Counted from the first letter of the stretch, positions 44,029 through 52,301 are shown. The stretch: DNA of 64,000 bases from JAICYJ01 sp963797565 (GCA_963797565.1 CAWCPM010000006.1:27661-91660), one strand, 5' to 3'. The notes: generated by a model from the sequence alone, not told the origin. Numbers and translations: made by a program.

Positions 44029-44351
44029 TGCTGGCTCCTAACGGGCTGCGGCGCCGGTCGCCGGTTTCCGGGATCGTTGGGATGAGCCTCGAGCGGGGTG
44101 ACCGTGATGTTCATCCAGTCGTAGAGTGGTAGAGCGCGGAGTAGATCGGCGAGCTGCGTTTCATTGTCGGCGCGGTACAGCCCGAGGGCGCTTGTCTCGG
44201 CAGGCGCCGCCGGGGGTTTCCACAACCGCAAGAGATGCCCTTCGTCGACAAGCCTGGCCGCAGCAGATGCCTCAGCGCAGTTGCGGGCCTCGATCTCGCT
44301 CGCCGGAGCCCCGTCCGGGACGTTGACCTCGAACTCAACCAGGAACTCCAC
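44025..44351 (-). CDS. Muconolactone delta-isomerase-like protein
   Basis: 108 residues from GTG 44351. F-L-V-E-F-E-V-N-V-P at the start and G-H-L-L-R-L-W-K-P-P plus the C-terminal L-P-L-Y-D-W-M-N-I-T-V-T-P-L are the conserved parts of the muconolactone isomerase family (dimeric alpha-beta barrel). True family members shift the double bond of muconolactone in the beta-ketoadipate pathway. No other genes of that pathway are present, so the real substrate may differ. GTG is chosen because it directly precedes the fold and GGGGA lies 4-8 nt upstream; it overlaps the hydrolase 3' end by 17 nt. Confidence 0.82.
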   Translation of the reverse strand: MEFLVEFEVNVPDGAPASEIEARNCAEASAAARLVDEGHLLRLWKPPAAPAETSALGLYRADNETQLADLLRALPLYDWMNITVTPLEAHPNDPGNRRPAPQPVRSQQ

Positions 44352-45213
44352 GAGTTCCCCTTCGTCCGGCGGCGGATGTGGTGCCCGCGAGGAAGCCGAG
44401 AAGCGCGGCGTTGACCTCCTCGGAGTGCGTCCAGCCGATGTTGTGAGGGCCACCCTCAACCGGCACGACCGTGACGTCTGCGATGAGGTCGCCGAGCCGT
44501 GCGGCGGTGGCTGAGAACGGCAGGATGCGGTCGTCCGTGCCGTGCAGCACCAGCGTCGGGACGTCGATCTTGGGCAGGTCCTCACGGAAGTCGGTCAGCC
44601 ACGTGTCGACGCAGGCGTAGGAGGCATACGGTGATGAGCCCACTGCGACGTTGAACATGGCTTGCCAGGCCTGGTCGCTGATGCGGTCGGGGGCGAGGAC
44701 ATCGACGTTGTTGAAGTTGTCGAGGAAGCCCTTGAAGAACGCGTAGCGGTCATTGGCGAGCGCCGCCTTGATGCCCTCGAACACCTCACCGTCCACGCCC
44801 TCGGGGTTGTCCTCGGTCTTGCGCACGAACGGCGGAATCACACCAAGAAGGGCGGCCTTGCCGATCCGCGCGGACCCGTAGGCGCCGAGGTAGCGGACGA
44901 TCTCGCCCGTGCCCATCGAGAAGCCGCACAGCACGACGTCGCGCAGGTCGAGGTGCTCGAGCAGGGCGCTTAGGTCGGCCGCGAACGTGTCGTAGTCGTA
45001 GCCCACGGTCGGCTGGCTCGAGCGGCCGAACCCACGGCGGTCATAGCTGATGCAGCGGTGGCCGGCGGCGAGCAACTCGCGCTCCTGGCGCTCCCACGAG
45101 TTGCCGTTAAGCGGGTAGCCGTGGATCAACACCACCGGCTGGCCGCTGCCATGGTCCTCGTAGTGAATCTGGATCGGGGCGTCGTTCTCAGTTCCTACGG
45201 TGATACTCGGCAT
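44335..45213 (-). CDS. Alpha/beta hydrolase (non-heme chloroperoxidase/esterase type)
   Basis: 292 residues. Nucleophile Ser in C-G-F-S-M-G-T-G-E near residue 98, acid Asp in L-H-G-T-D-D-R-I-L-P and His in G-G-P-H-N-I-G-W-T-H complete the triad; the oxyanion loop is I-H-G-Y-P-L-N-G. Proteins of this type are annotated as chloroperoxidases but most are esterases or lactonases. The last 14 residues are Gly/Arg-rich and overlap the next gene. It leads a four-gene coupled set (hydrolase, isomerase-like, DUF3237). Confidence 0.88.
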   Translation of the reverse strand: MPSITVGTENDAPIQIHYEDHGSGQPVVLIHGYPLNGNSWERQERELLAAGHRCISYDRRGFGRSSQPTVGYDYDTFAADLSALLEHLDLRDVVLCGFSMGTGEIVRYLGAYGSARIGKAALLGVIPPFVRKTEDNPEGVDGEVFEGIKAALANDRYAFFKGFLDNFNNVDVLAPDRISDQAWQAMFNVAVGSSPYASYACVDTWLTDFREDLPKIDVPTLVLHGTDDRILPFSATAARLGDLIADVTVVPVEGGPHNIGWTHSEEVNAALLGFLAGTTSAAGRRGTRGVPG

Positions 45214-45421
45214 GTTGTTCTCCTTGTCGTTGGGTGTTGCGATAACGGCGTTTTGAGCCCGTGCAGAGGCGCCGGGCCGGTGCGTTAGATAAGTCCCGTG
45301 AGAGTTCCAGCCCGCCCAAGCTGACCTCAGCGAATCGCCCGCGGTCGAGTCTCACGGCGGACCCGTTCTTGGCCCATGTCCTGGCCGCCGCTCTCGCAGC
45401 GACCAGGACGGTTGGGATCTG

Positions 45422-46018
45422 TCAGGAAGGCAGGTCCGTCCCGGCCTGCTCGGCCACCATGTAGGAGGCGTACCAGGCGGCCCAGTCCTCGTCTTGGCCG
45501 CCGCGCTCGCGGTGGGCGGCCTCCGCGCGAAGAAGCGCGGCCTGCAGGTCGGCGGCGGATACGTAGCCCGTCTCACCCGCATCGATTCGTCCGGGGCGCC
45601 GGGTCGTTACCTCCTGAGTTATCCAGATGTTGCCATCGGGATCGGTGAACGAGAAGAACGATCCGTAGCTGGCGCGCTCGGGGTCGGGGCCCGGCTGGCG
45701 TGCCTCGACCGGAAACGGCGGGCCGTGCCAAATGTCACTCACGTCGATGCCACGGCCGAGGAGCACCTCCCGTGCCGCCTCGATGTCGGTGACGACGAGG
45801 GTAGCCTCCGCGGAGCCGGGCGCGGCTGTGGTGATTCCTTCGCCGAAGTCAACCGAGGTCCCCGAGCCCGGAGGCGTGAACTGAACGATGCGAAGTCCGT
45901 CCATCGGGGCGACGTCCTCGTCGAGCCTCCAACCCAACTGCTCGTAGAACGCCTTGGATCGGTCGACGTCAGACACGGCGATGATCTGGACCTCAAGCTT
46001 CATGTCAACGGCGCTCAT
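45422..46018 (-). CDS. VOC family protein with C-terminal extension
   Basis: 198 residues. A VOC domain (1-125: V-Q-I-I-A-V-S-D-V-D-R-S-K-A-F-Y and F-S-F-T-D-P-D-G-N-I-W) is followed by an extra helix region, A-A-L-L-R-A-E-A-A-H-R-E-R-G-G-Q-D, that ends W-Y-A-S-Y-M-V-A-E-Q. The extension is known from VOC proteins of actinobacterial stress or degradation clusters. The ATG lies about 100 nt from the palindrome at 46116-46139 shared with the divergent LuxR gene. The 208 nt between this gene and the hydrolase hold no further gene I can see. Confidence 0.85.
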   Translation of the reverse strand: MSAVDMKLEVQIIAVSDVDRSKAFYEQLGWRLDEDVAPMDGLRIVQFTPPGSGTSVDFGEGITTAAPGSAEATLVVTDIEAAREVLLGRGIDVSDIWHGPPFPVEARQPGPDPERASYGSFFSFTDPDGNIWITQEVTTRRPGRIDAGETGYVSAADLQAALLRAEAAHRERGGQDEDWAAWYASYMVAEQAGTDLPS

Positions 46019-46115
46019 ATCTGTCTCCTCGGGGGTTCAGGAAGACCAGGTCGGTCTTCGTGTTTCGGGGTGTAATGAAGCGTGATCTCTGCGCGTGCCC
46101 GTCGCGCCCGGCGGA

Positions 46116-46139
46116 TACCCCGGTCAGGCCCCCGGGGTA
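46116..46139. promoter_or_regulatory. Palindrome in the LuxR/VOC divergent promoter region
   Basis: TACCCCGG (46116-46123), 8-nt spacer, CCGGGGTA (46132-46139): perfect 8-bp arms. It sits just upstream of the -35 region of the LuxR gene, whose -10 box TACGCT is at 46168-46173, and about 100 nt before the VOC start. LuxR-type regulators bind such inverted GC repeats, so autoregulation and control of the leftward cluster are plausible. Confidence 0.5.
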
Positions 46140-46179
46140 AGGCTGGGACGAACGCGAGCTTGTCCCCTACGCTGCGCAG

Positions 46180-48960
46180 ATGGCAATGACTGTTGGTTCG
46201 GCCAGACGCCTGCTTGGACGGCGAAGCGAGTGCGCGGCGTTGGATGAGTTGGTGGCGAGCGTGCGCAAGGGTCCGAGCCGGGCGCTCGTGCTGCGCGGGG
46301 AGGCCGGCGTCGGCAAGAGCGCCTTGCTGGAGTACCTGGTGCGGCAAGCGTCGGGGTGCGGCATCGCCCAGGCGACCGGGGTCGAGTCCGAGATGGAGCT
46401 CGCCTACGCGGGATTGCAGCAGCTATGCGCGCCGTGGCTGGATCGCCTGGAGCGCCTTCCCGGTCCGCAACGCGATGCGCTTGGCAGGGCGTTTGGTTTG
46501 CGCGACGGCGAGGCGCCGGATCGGTTCGTCGTCGGTCTGGCGGTTTTGAGCCTGCTGTCAGACGTCGCGGAGGAGCGAACGCTGATCTGCGTTGTGGACG
46601 ACGCGCAGTGGCTTGATGCCGCCTCGGCGCAGGCGTTGGGGTTCGTCGCGCGGCGCCTGGGAGGCGAGTCGGTCGGACTGGTGCTCGCCGTGCGCGAGCC
46701 GGGTGGCGAGCGGCATTTTGAGGGGTTGACGGAGCTCGCAGTTGGCGGGCTGGGCGACAGCGATGCGCTCGAGCTACTCAGGACAGTGGTGGCCGGCCCG
46801 CTCGACGAGCAGGTGCGAGGTCGGATCGTTGCTGAGACGCGCGGGAACCCGCTGGCGCTGATTGAATTGCCCCGAAAAGGACGAACGCTTGTGGAGCTCG
46901 CGGGCGGGTTCGGGATGTCCGACGGGCTGACGTTGTCGGGCCGGATCGAGCGGAGCTTCACCGAGCGGTTGGCGCCGCTGCCGCCGCCTACTCGACTGCT
47001 GCTTCTCATCGCAGCGGCCGAGCCGGTGGGAGACCCGCTGCTGGTGTGGACGGCGGCGGCGGCGCTCGGGATCGGGCCGGACGCCGCTGCGCCGGCGACC
47101 GACGCCGGACTGATCGATTTCGGGGCGCACGTGCGCTTCGGACATCCGCTCATCCGTTCGGCTGTAAAGGCCGCGGCAGCGGCGGAGGAGCGCCAGCGCG
47201 TCCACCGCGCACTCGCCGACGCCACCGATGCCGATGTCGATCCTGATCGCCGCGCCTGGCACCTCGCGCACGCGGCAGCCGGCCTGGACGAGGACGTCGC
47301 TGCCGAGCTGGAGCGCTCGGCGGGGCGAGCACGGGCACGCGGTGGTCTGGCCGCCGAGGCGGCGTTTCAGGAGCGAGCCGTCGAGCTGACGCCCGATCCC
47401 GAACGCCGGGCGCAGCGTGCACTGCTGGCTGCGAAAGGCAAGCACCAGGCCGGCGCGCCCGAGGCGGCGCTGCGGCTATTGGCGGTCGCTCAGGCGGGGC
47501 CGTTGGATCAACTTGACCAAGCACGTGCCCAGTTGTTGCACGCGCAGGTCGCCTTCGCGATGACGCGGGGTCGCGATGCGCCACCCCTGCTGCTGGCGGC
47601 GGCCAGGCGGCTTGAGCGGTTGGATGCGACACTCGCGCGCGAGACCTATCTCGAGGCGTTCGCGGCGGCCCTGTCCGCAGGCCGTCTGGTGCGCGCAGGC
47701 GACGCGCGCGAGGTCGCGGCGGCCGTTCTGGCCGCCGACTGGGAGCCCTCGACGCGCGCCTGCGATCTGCTGCTGGACGGGCTCGCCCTCCTCACCCACG
47801 AGAACTATGTCGCGGCAGCGCCGGCGTTGAAGGTCGCGCTCCGCGCGTTCCGTGACGAGCCGCCCTCCGAGGAGGACGAGCTGCGCTGGCTATGGCTGGC
47901 CGCCCGCATCGCTCGGGCGCTGGCCGACGATGAGGCGTGGGACGAATTGACCGCGCGGCATCTCGAGCTCGCGCGCCGCACTGGCGCGTTCTCGCTGCTA
48001 CCTGTCGCGCTCACCGACCGCGTGGTCGTCGAGCTGATCTTCGGGAGGTACGGGGTAGCCACGTCGCTGGCCGCCGAGGCGGACGCCGTCGTCGAGGCGA
48101 CCGGCAGTCATCTTGCCCAGCGCGCGTCGATCACCCTGGCGAACTGGCGCGGACGGGACGCTGAGGCGGTGGCGCTGATCGAGGCGCGCGAGCAGGAAGT
48201 GCTGCAACGTGGCGAGGGGCTGTGGGTCGTTGCCAACGAATGGGGTAGCGCGCAGCGCTACAACGGGCTTGGCCGCTATGACGACGCTCTGGTCGCAGCG
48301 GAGCGGGCTGCCGAGGACCCGCGCGGGCTGGGTCCTTCGATTTGGGTGCTTGCGGAGCTGATCGAGGCTGCGGTGCGCAGCGACCACGCCGAGCGCGCGA
48401 TTGGCCCGCTCGCTCAGCTCGCCGAGCTTACGCTGGCCGCCGGCACGGACTGGGCGCTTGGGATTCACGCGCGCGTGGCGGCGATGCTAGCCGAGGGAGC
48501 CACGGCTGAACGGCTTTACAGAGAAGCGGTCGAGCGACTGTCTCGCATCCACATCCGCGGGTCCCAGACGCTGGCCCGCGCGCACCTGCTCTATGGCGAG
48601 TGGCTGCGCCGCCAGCACCGCCGCGTCGACGCTCGCGAACAGCTGCGAGTAGCTCACGCGATGCTTGGTGACATGTGCGCAGAGGCGTTCGCCGAACGCG
48701 CCCGGCGCGAGTTGCAGGCCACGGGCGAGACGGTGCGCAAGCGCACAGCCGACACGCTCGACGAGTTGACCCCGCAGGAGGCGCAGGTGGCGCGCCTAGC
48801 CGCCGGCGGACAGACAAACCCCGAGATCGGCGCTCAGCTCTTTCTCAGTCCGCGCACCGTGGAGTGGCACCTGGGCAAGGTGTTCGGCAAGCTGGGGATC
48901 AGCTCCCGCAAGGAGCTCGCGTCGGCGCTGCCCAACACCGCAAGCGGCGTATCCACGTAA
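46180..48960 (+). CDS. Large ATP-binding LuxR-family regulator (LAL/STAND type)
   Basis: 926 residues. Walker A G-E-A-G-V-G-K-S at 40-47 and Walker B I-C-V-V-D-D-A-Q-W near 145-153 form a STAND/AAA ATPase; residues 350-830 are Ala-rich helical TPR-like repeats; the C-terminal LuxR helix-turn-helix begins L-T-P-Q-E-A-Q-V-A-R-L-A-A-G-G and contains S-P-R-T-V-E-W-H-L-G-K. MalT-type regulators bind DNA after ligand- and ATP-driven assembly. The leaderless-type -10 box TACGCT supports ATG 46180. Likely controls the leftward island cluster. Confidence 0.92.
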   Translation: MAMTVGSARRLLGRRSECAALDELVASVRKGPSRALVLRGEAGVGKSALLEYLVRQASGCGIAQATGVESEMELAYAGLQQLCAPWLDRLERLPGPQRDALGRAFGLRDGEAPDRFVVGLAVLSLLSDVAEERTLICVVDDAQWLDAASAQALGFVARRLGGESVGLVLAVREPGGERHFEGLTELAVGGLGDSDALELLRTVVAGPLDEQVRGRIVAETRGNPLALIELPRKGRTLVELAGGFGMSDGLTLSGRIERSFTERLAPLPPPTRLLLLIAAAEPVGDPLLVWTAAAALGIGPDAAAPATDAGLIDFGAHVRFGHPLIRSAVKAAAAAEERQRVHRALADATDADVDPDRRAWHLAHAAAGLDEDVAAELERSAGRARARGGLAAEAAFQERAVELTPDPERRAQRALLAAKGKHQAGAPEAALRLLAVAQAGPLDQLDQARAQLLHAQVAFAMTRGRDAPPLLLAAARRLERLDATLARETYLEAFAAALSAGRLVRAGDAREVAAAVLAADWEPSTRACDLLLDGLALLTHENYVAAAPALKVALRAFRDEPPSEEDELRWLWLAARIARALADDEAWDELTARHLELARRTGAFSLLPVALTDRVVVELIFGRYGVATSLAAEADAVVEATGSHLAQRASITLANWRGRDAEAVALIEAREQEVLQRGEGLWVVANEWGSAQRYNGLGRYDDALVAAERAAEDPRGLGPSIWVLAELIEAAVRSDHAERAIGPLAQLAELTLAAGTDWALGIHARVAAMLAEGATAERLYREAVERLSRIHIRGSQTLARAHLLYGEWLRRQHRRVDAREQLRVAHAMLGDMCAEAFAERARRELQATGETVRKRTADTLDELTPQEAQVARLAAGGQTNPEIGAQLFLSPRTVEWHLGKVFGKLGISSRKELASALPNTASGVST

Positions 48961-49188
48961 AAGCCAACGGCCGCATCCACGAGCGCGGCATCGGACGAGT
49001 ACGCATCCGGCCTCACCGCGGCCGTCAGGCGTCCGGGTAGGCAGGCAGGAGGCACTCCGTGTTCACCAGACGCAGCCACTCGCGGTGTCACTCAGCCTGA
49101 CCGAGAACAGCCGAGAGGACGGGATGCGAATCGGGCTGAACTCACCGTTTCTTCCCCACCGGCCGAGATCGACCGAGACGTTGGCGGC
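48961..49188. other. Non-coding stretch inside the island's right end
   Basis: Between the LuxR stop and the second attachment copy there is no gene with recognisable content; an integrase remnant was looked for here and not found. Short open frames read into the repeated tRNA end and are artefacts. Confidence 0.5.
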
Positions 49189-49232
49189 GAATCACAATCC
49201 GCGTGTCGGGGGTTCGAGTCCCTCCTCCGCTA
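49189..49232 (+). repeat. Probable attachment site, distal copy (tRNA 3' end)
   Basis: 44 nt matching the 3' part of the tRNA gene at 40373-40416 at 43 positions. The upstream 30 nt show no similarity to the tRNA 5' half, so this is not a second tRNA gene. The sequence beyond 49232 differs from that after the real tRNA, as expected at an insertion border. Confidence 0.65.
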
Positions 49233-49573
49233 CCTCGGTTGTTCTTTTCAACCGTTCCACGGTTCGGCCAGTAAGCAGCCGAATTCGACGAGCCGATGGT
49301 GCTATCGATGATCGGGGCGTGCTTGGCTTGGAGCGGGTGGGCTGACGACAGCAGCGGTGTGCTGGGAGTGCCGTGCTTGGTCTTGCGTGCCCGAGCGGCT
49401 GCAGCAGGGTAGGCCCATCACCAGAACCGGCGCCCGGCGGCAACTGCCCTTGCCGAAGAGGAGCCTGCGGCGGCGGTGGCGTTCTTGCCGACGGTGATCG
49501 TCGACGGAGCGCGTTGCGCGTCGCGCACAGCACCGGCGACGTCGCGGGGACGCGACGCCGGCATGGGTGTTGG
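49233..49573. other. Intergenic region right of the island
   Basis: No credible gene. Directly after the att copy lies a small hairpin (GGTTG TTCTTTT CAACC at 49237-49253) and then AACCGTTCCACGGTT, which may be the original terminator of the tRNA gene before the insertion. The rest has stop codons or artefact frames in all phases. Confidence 0.45.
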
Positions 49574-49615
49574 ATGACTCGGGGCGGCCCGTGTGTCCGG
49601 GCCGCCCCGAGTCAT
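49574..49615 (-). terminator. Strong hairpin terminator of the secreted-protein gene
   Basis: Perfect 18-bp arms at 49574-49591 and 49598-49615 with a 6-nt loop (TGTGTC), starting 8 nt after the stop of the gene at 49623-50429. There is no U-run, as usual in high-G+C genomes. Confidence 0.8.
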
Positions 49616-49622
49616 CGGTCTG

Positions 49623-50429
49623 CTAGGGGGTTGTGAACTTGGCGGCGGGGACGTTGCCGGCCCAGTTGGTGCATGGCCCGTCGCGGTTGAAGTCGCCTGT
49701 GACAAATGGTGAGCCGCAGGTGTTGCCGGGGATGCGGGTGTCCCAGAAGATCGATTGCTCGGTGCGGTTCAGCCCCGTGGTCGTCTTGGAGTTGAGGCCG
49801 ACGTTCAGTGAGTCTTGGGGGTGTCCCGACCCGCCGAGCGGATTTGGGCCGCTGGTGCTGGTGTTGTAGGAGACGCCCCACACGACGACCTGTGGCAGCT
49901 TCGTGTTCTTCGGCAGCTGGAACACGATGTTCTGGTCGGCTCCGTGATGGCATTGACCATCTGAGCCGCGGTACATCGTCTCCTTACCGCCTTCTAGCGG
50001 GCAGCTTGGGTCAGACGATGGCCGGAACCGGATGTTGACCGTTTTTGTGACCTTCACGATCTGGGCGCCCGGTCGTACCTCACCCGTCAGATCATCAGCG
50101 ATGCTGTGTTTGTAGAGGGTCAGGGTGATCGGCGTTGGGAATGTCGGCGTGCCCACGGTCACGCAGTCGCCGGTGCTCCAGCCGCCGCTCTGGCAGGCCC
50201 ACGACACCATCGTTACCGACACCTTCGCGACCGTCGTTGCCTTCTTCAGGATCACCTCGTTGCCGACCCGGTTGAATGCATACGCTTCCGCGCCCACCGA
50301 GGGGACCGACACGACGCCTTTGGCCGGAACGCTGCTGTAGACGGTCTGGCCGCTCGCCGCCCCAGCCGGCGAAACGCCGACGACCAGGCAGGCGATCGAC
50401 GCCAGCACCACGGGAATGACCTTCCTCAT
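49623..50429 (-). CDS. Secreted protein of unknown function
   Basis: 268 residues. Signal peptide V-I-P-V-V-L-A-S-I-A-C-L-V-V-G-V-S-P-A-G-A-A-cleaved near residue 25. The mature part is rich in beta-strand-forming residues and carries seven or so Cys (for example A-C-Q-S-G, G-D-C-V, P-S-C-P, N-T-C-G, G-P-C-T), suggesting disulfides outside the cell. The motif V-V-V-W-G-V-S-Y-N-T-S-T-S-G-P-N-P recalls conserved exported actinobacterial proteins without assigned role. GGAGG lies 6 nt before ATG 50429. A LexA-type box lies 109 nt upstream. Confidence 0.82.
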   Translation of the reverse strand: MRKVIPVVLASIACLVVGVSPAGAASGQTVYSSVPAKGVVSVPSVGAEAYAFNRVGNEVILKKATTVAKVSVTMVSWACQSGGWSTGDCVTVGTPTFPTPITLTLYKHSIADDLTGEVRPGAQIVKVTKTVNIRFRPSSDPSCPLEGGKETMYRGSDGQCHHGADQNIVFQLPKNTKLPQVVVWGVSYNTSTSGPNPLGGSGHPQDSLNVGLNSKTTTGLNRTEQSIFWDTRIPGNTCGSPFVTGDFNRDGPCTNWAGNVPAAKFTTP

Positions 50430-50816
50430 ATTGCCTCCTCTATAGGATTGCCCACGACACCGAGCCCTTCTGCTCTGGTCGCAACCGGCCCGGTGCGAAC
50501 GCGCGGATTCTACGTCGAACACGCTCGCGCAGAAATGCGAACATACGTTCGTGCATAGCAAGGCATCCGTACGAGACGCTCCCAATCGAGGCGGTTTGCA
50601 GCAGCAACCGCGGGTCAGGGGCCGGTTGTGGACATCGCGTCGAGCGGTTGCTCACGTGATGGGATGCCGTCTTAGTGAGCGTGACCTTAGGATCTGCAAG
50701 ATCCATTCAACCGACGGGGAGGTCAAACCCGAAGCGAGCCGAGGCCGCCCTCACCAGTTCTCGTAGAGCCGGCGCGAATCCGCAGATTGCCGGTGACGGT
50801 GGCATGATTTGGACCC
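50430..50816. other. Intergenic region with LexA-type box
   Basis: 387 nt without a convincing gene. It contains the palindrome at 50538-50551 and a minus-strand TAGAAT (50512-50507) that could be the -10 box of the secreted-protein gene; a plus-strand CATGAT at 50803-50808 may serve the small membrane protein that starts at 50817. Confidence 0.5.
50538..50551. promoter_or_regulatory. LexA/SOS-box-like palindrome
   Basis: CGAAC-ATAC-GTTCG matches the Gram-positive SOS box consensus CGAACRNRYGTTYG at every position. It lies just upstream of the predicted -35 region for the minus-strand secreted-protein gene and 265 nt before the plus-strand membrane protein gene. Confidence 0.5.
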
Positions 50817-51080
50817 GTGGGCTACGACACTGGACAGCGGTCGGTGCGGTTCGAGCCCCTCCGCGATGCTTCGCGGCGTCGCCTGATCGCGGGGCTGATC
50901 CTGGGGCCGGTGATCTGGCTGGTAACCCTCATGGTTGTCGCCTACCTGCTCCAGAACAGTTGGGCGATCGAGGCCGGGATCCTGATAGCGCTGGGGTCAT
51001 TCGTGATTGGCTTCGGGATGCTGGCCATCCTGCGGCAGGGCCGCATCCGCCAGGAGAGACGGTATGTGGAAGGCGGCTGA
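50817..51080 (+). CDS. Small membrane protein upstream of GT2
   Basis: 87 residues from GTG 50817 with two predicted membrane helices (L-I-A-G-L-I-L-G-P-V-I-W-L-V-T-L and A-G-I-L-I-A-L-G-S-F-V-I-G-F) and basic ends. It overlaps the glycosyltransferase start by 17 nt, so the two are coupled and the protein may help anchor or couple the synthase, similar to accessory subunits of exopolysaccharide synthases. No family recognised. Confidence 0.65.
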   Translation: MGYDTGQRSVRFEPLRDASRRRLIAGLILGPVIWLVTLMVVAYLLQNSWAIEAGILIALGSFVIGFGMLAILRQGRIRQERRYVEGG

Positions 51081-52301
51081 GATCATGCTGGCGTTCGTCG
51101 GCCTGTACCCCATAGTCACGGCGGCGTTGTGGATGGCGGGCGGGTTGCTGCACCGCATGAAGGACGAGGTCAAGGATGTCTCCGAGCCCGAGGGCGGCTG
51201 GCCGGGCGTCTCGCTCCTGATTCCGGCGTACAACGAGGCCGCTGTCATCGCCACCAGCGTCGCCGCTGCCCGTTCCGCCGACTACCCGAACCTCGAGATT
51301 CTGGTGCTGGACGACGGATCGACCGATGGCACCGAGGCGGCTGCGCTCGAGGCGACCGGCGGCGATCCGCGCTGTCGCGTCGTCCGCGACCCGGTCAATC
51401 GCGGGAAGGCGGACAGGCTGAACGCCGGCCTGCGGGAGGCGCGCCACCCCTACGTCACGGTGGTTGACGCCGACGCCCACGTGCATCCCCAAGCGCTCAA
51501 GTTCCTGTCGGCTCGCCTCACCCGCACACCGATCGTCGCGGCCGTGGCCGGATCGCCGCACGTCACCAACCGGGGGCGCGTCATCCAGGCCATGCAAGTG
51601 CTTGAGACGGCGTCGATCATCGGGCTGATCCGCCGCACCCAGTCCCTGACGGGTCGTGTCGGTGTCGTCGCCGGCGTGCTCGGCATGTTCCGCCGCGACC
51701 GCGTGCTGGCAGTCGGCGGCTACGAGCCGCGATCGCTGCGAAGGACATCGAACTCACCTGGAAGCTGCTGCTGGCGGGCTGGCACACCGACTACGAGCCG
51801 CGCGCACTTGTGGGCATGCAGGTGCCCTCCAATCTGAAGGCATTGTGGGCGCAGCGCACGCGCTGGGCGCGCGGGCAGGGCGAGGTGCTGCACGCCCACC
51901 TGGGTGAGACGATCCGCTGGCAGAACCACCGGATGTGGCTGGTGATCGGGGAGTCCCTGGCGTCGCTGCTGTGGGTGGTCTGCCTGGCCGCCTCGCTGGT
52001 GCTGACCTCGCTCGCCTTGCTGCTCGGGGAGGGCAATACGGAACCGTTCGGATTGGCACTGGCGTGGGGGATCGGAATCGCCGTGGTCGCCCTCGTCCAG
52101 CTCACGATCGCCCTGATGATCGAGCGCGACTACGACCCGACCATGCCCCGCGCGTTCCTGCTGGGACCGCTCTACCCGCTGTGCTTCTGGGCGATCAGCT
52201 CGCTGGCAGCCCTGCGCACACAGACGGCCGGGCTATTGCGCGGGCCGCGCGACCAGCGCGTCGTCTGGGACATCCCGCGGGAGAGCCTCGACGCTGATTG
52301 A
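51064..52301 (+). pseudogene. Family 2 glycosyltransferase (PgaC/processive type), frameshifted
   Basis: From ATG 51064: one N-terminal membrane helix, GT2 domain with V-L-D-D-G-S-T-D, D-A-D-A-H and, in a shifted frame, A-A-K-D-I-E-L-T-W-K-L and the Q-x-x-R-W motif in Q-R-T-R-W, then C-terminal membrane helices. The frame breaks near 51733 at GATCGCTGCG; one added G would restore A-A-K-D-I-E and give about 412 residues ending at 52301. The split would separate the catalytic base region from the nucleotide-binding part. Sequencing error or real inactivation cannot be told apart here. Confidence 0.8.

Larger units (their letters stand above)
40417..49232. mobile_element. Putative tRNA-integrated genomic island (8.8 kb), no integrase seen
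   Basis: Bounded by the tRNA at 40343-40416 and the 44-nt copy of its 3' end at 49189-49232. All genes inside form one leftward cluster (40486-46018) with a divergent LuxR regulator (46180-48960). By eye the island uses more A/T at third positions than its flanks; this was not counted. No integrase, relaxase or replication gene is visible, so the element has lost its mobility genes or was moved in trans. Confidence 0.5.

Noticed and set aside
40417..49188. Integrase or transposase inside the putative island
   Set aside because: Each open frame there belongs to a recognised non-mobility family; no tyrosine or serine recombinase motif was found.
49160..49232. A second tRNA gene at the right end of the island
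   Set aside because: Only the 3' part matches; the 5' half has no acceptor or D-arm.
49085..49533. Open frames crossing the repeated tRNA end, with peptides like N-P-R-V-G-G-S-S-P-S-S-A-T and E-G-L-E-P-P-T-R-G-L
   Set aside because: These peptides are the usual false translations of tRNA T-arm sequence; both frames run through 49189-49232 and have no other gene-like features.
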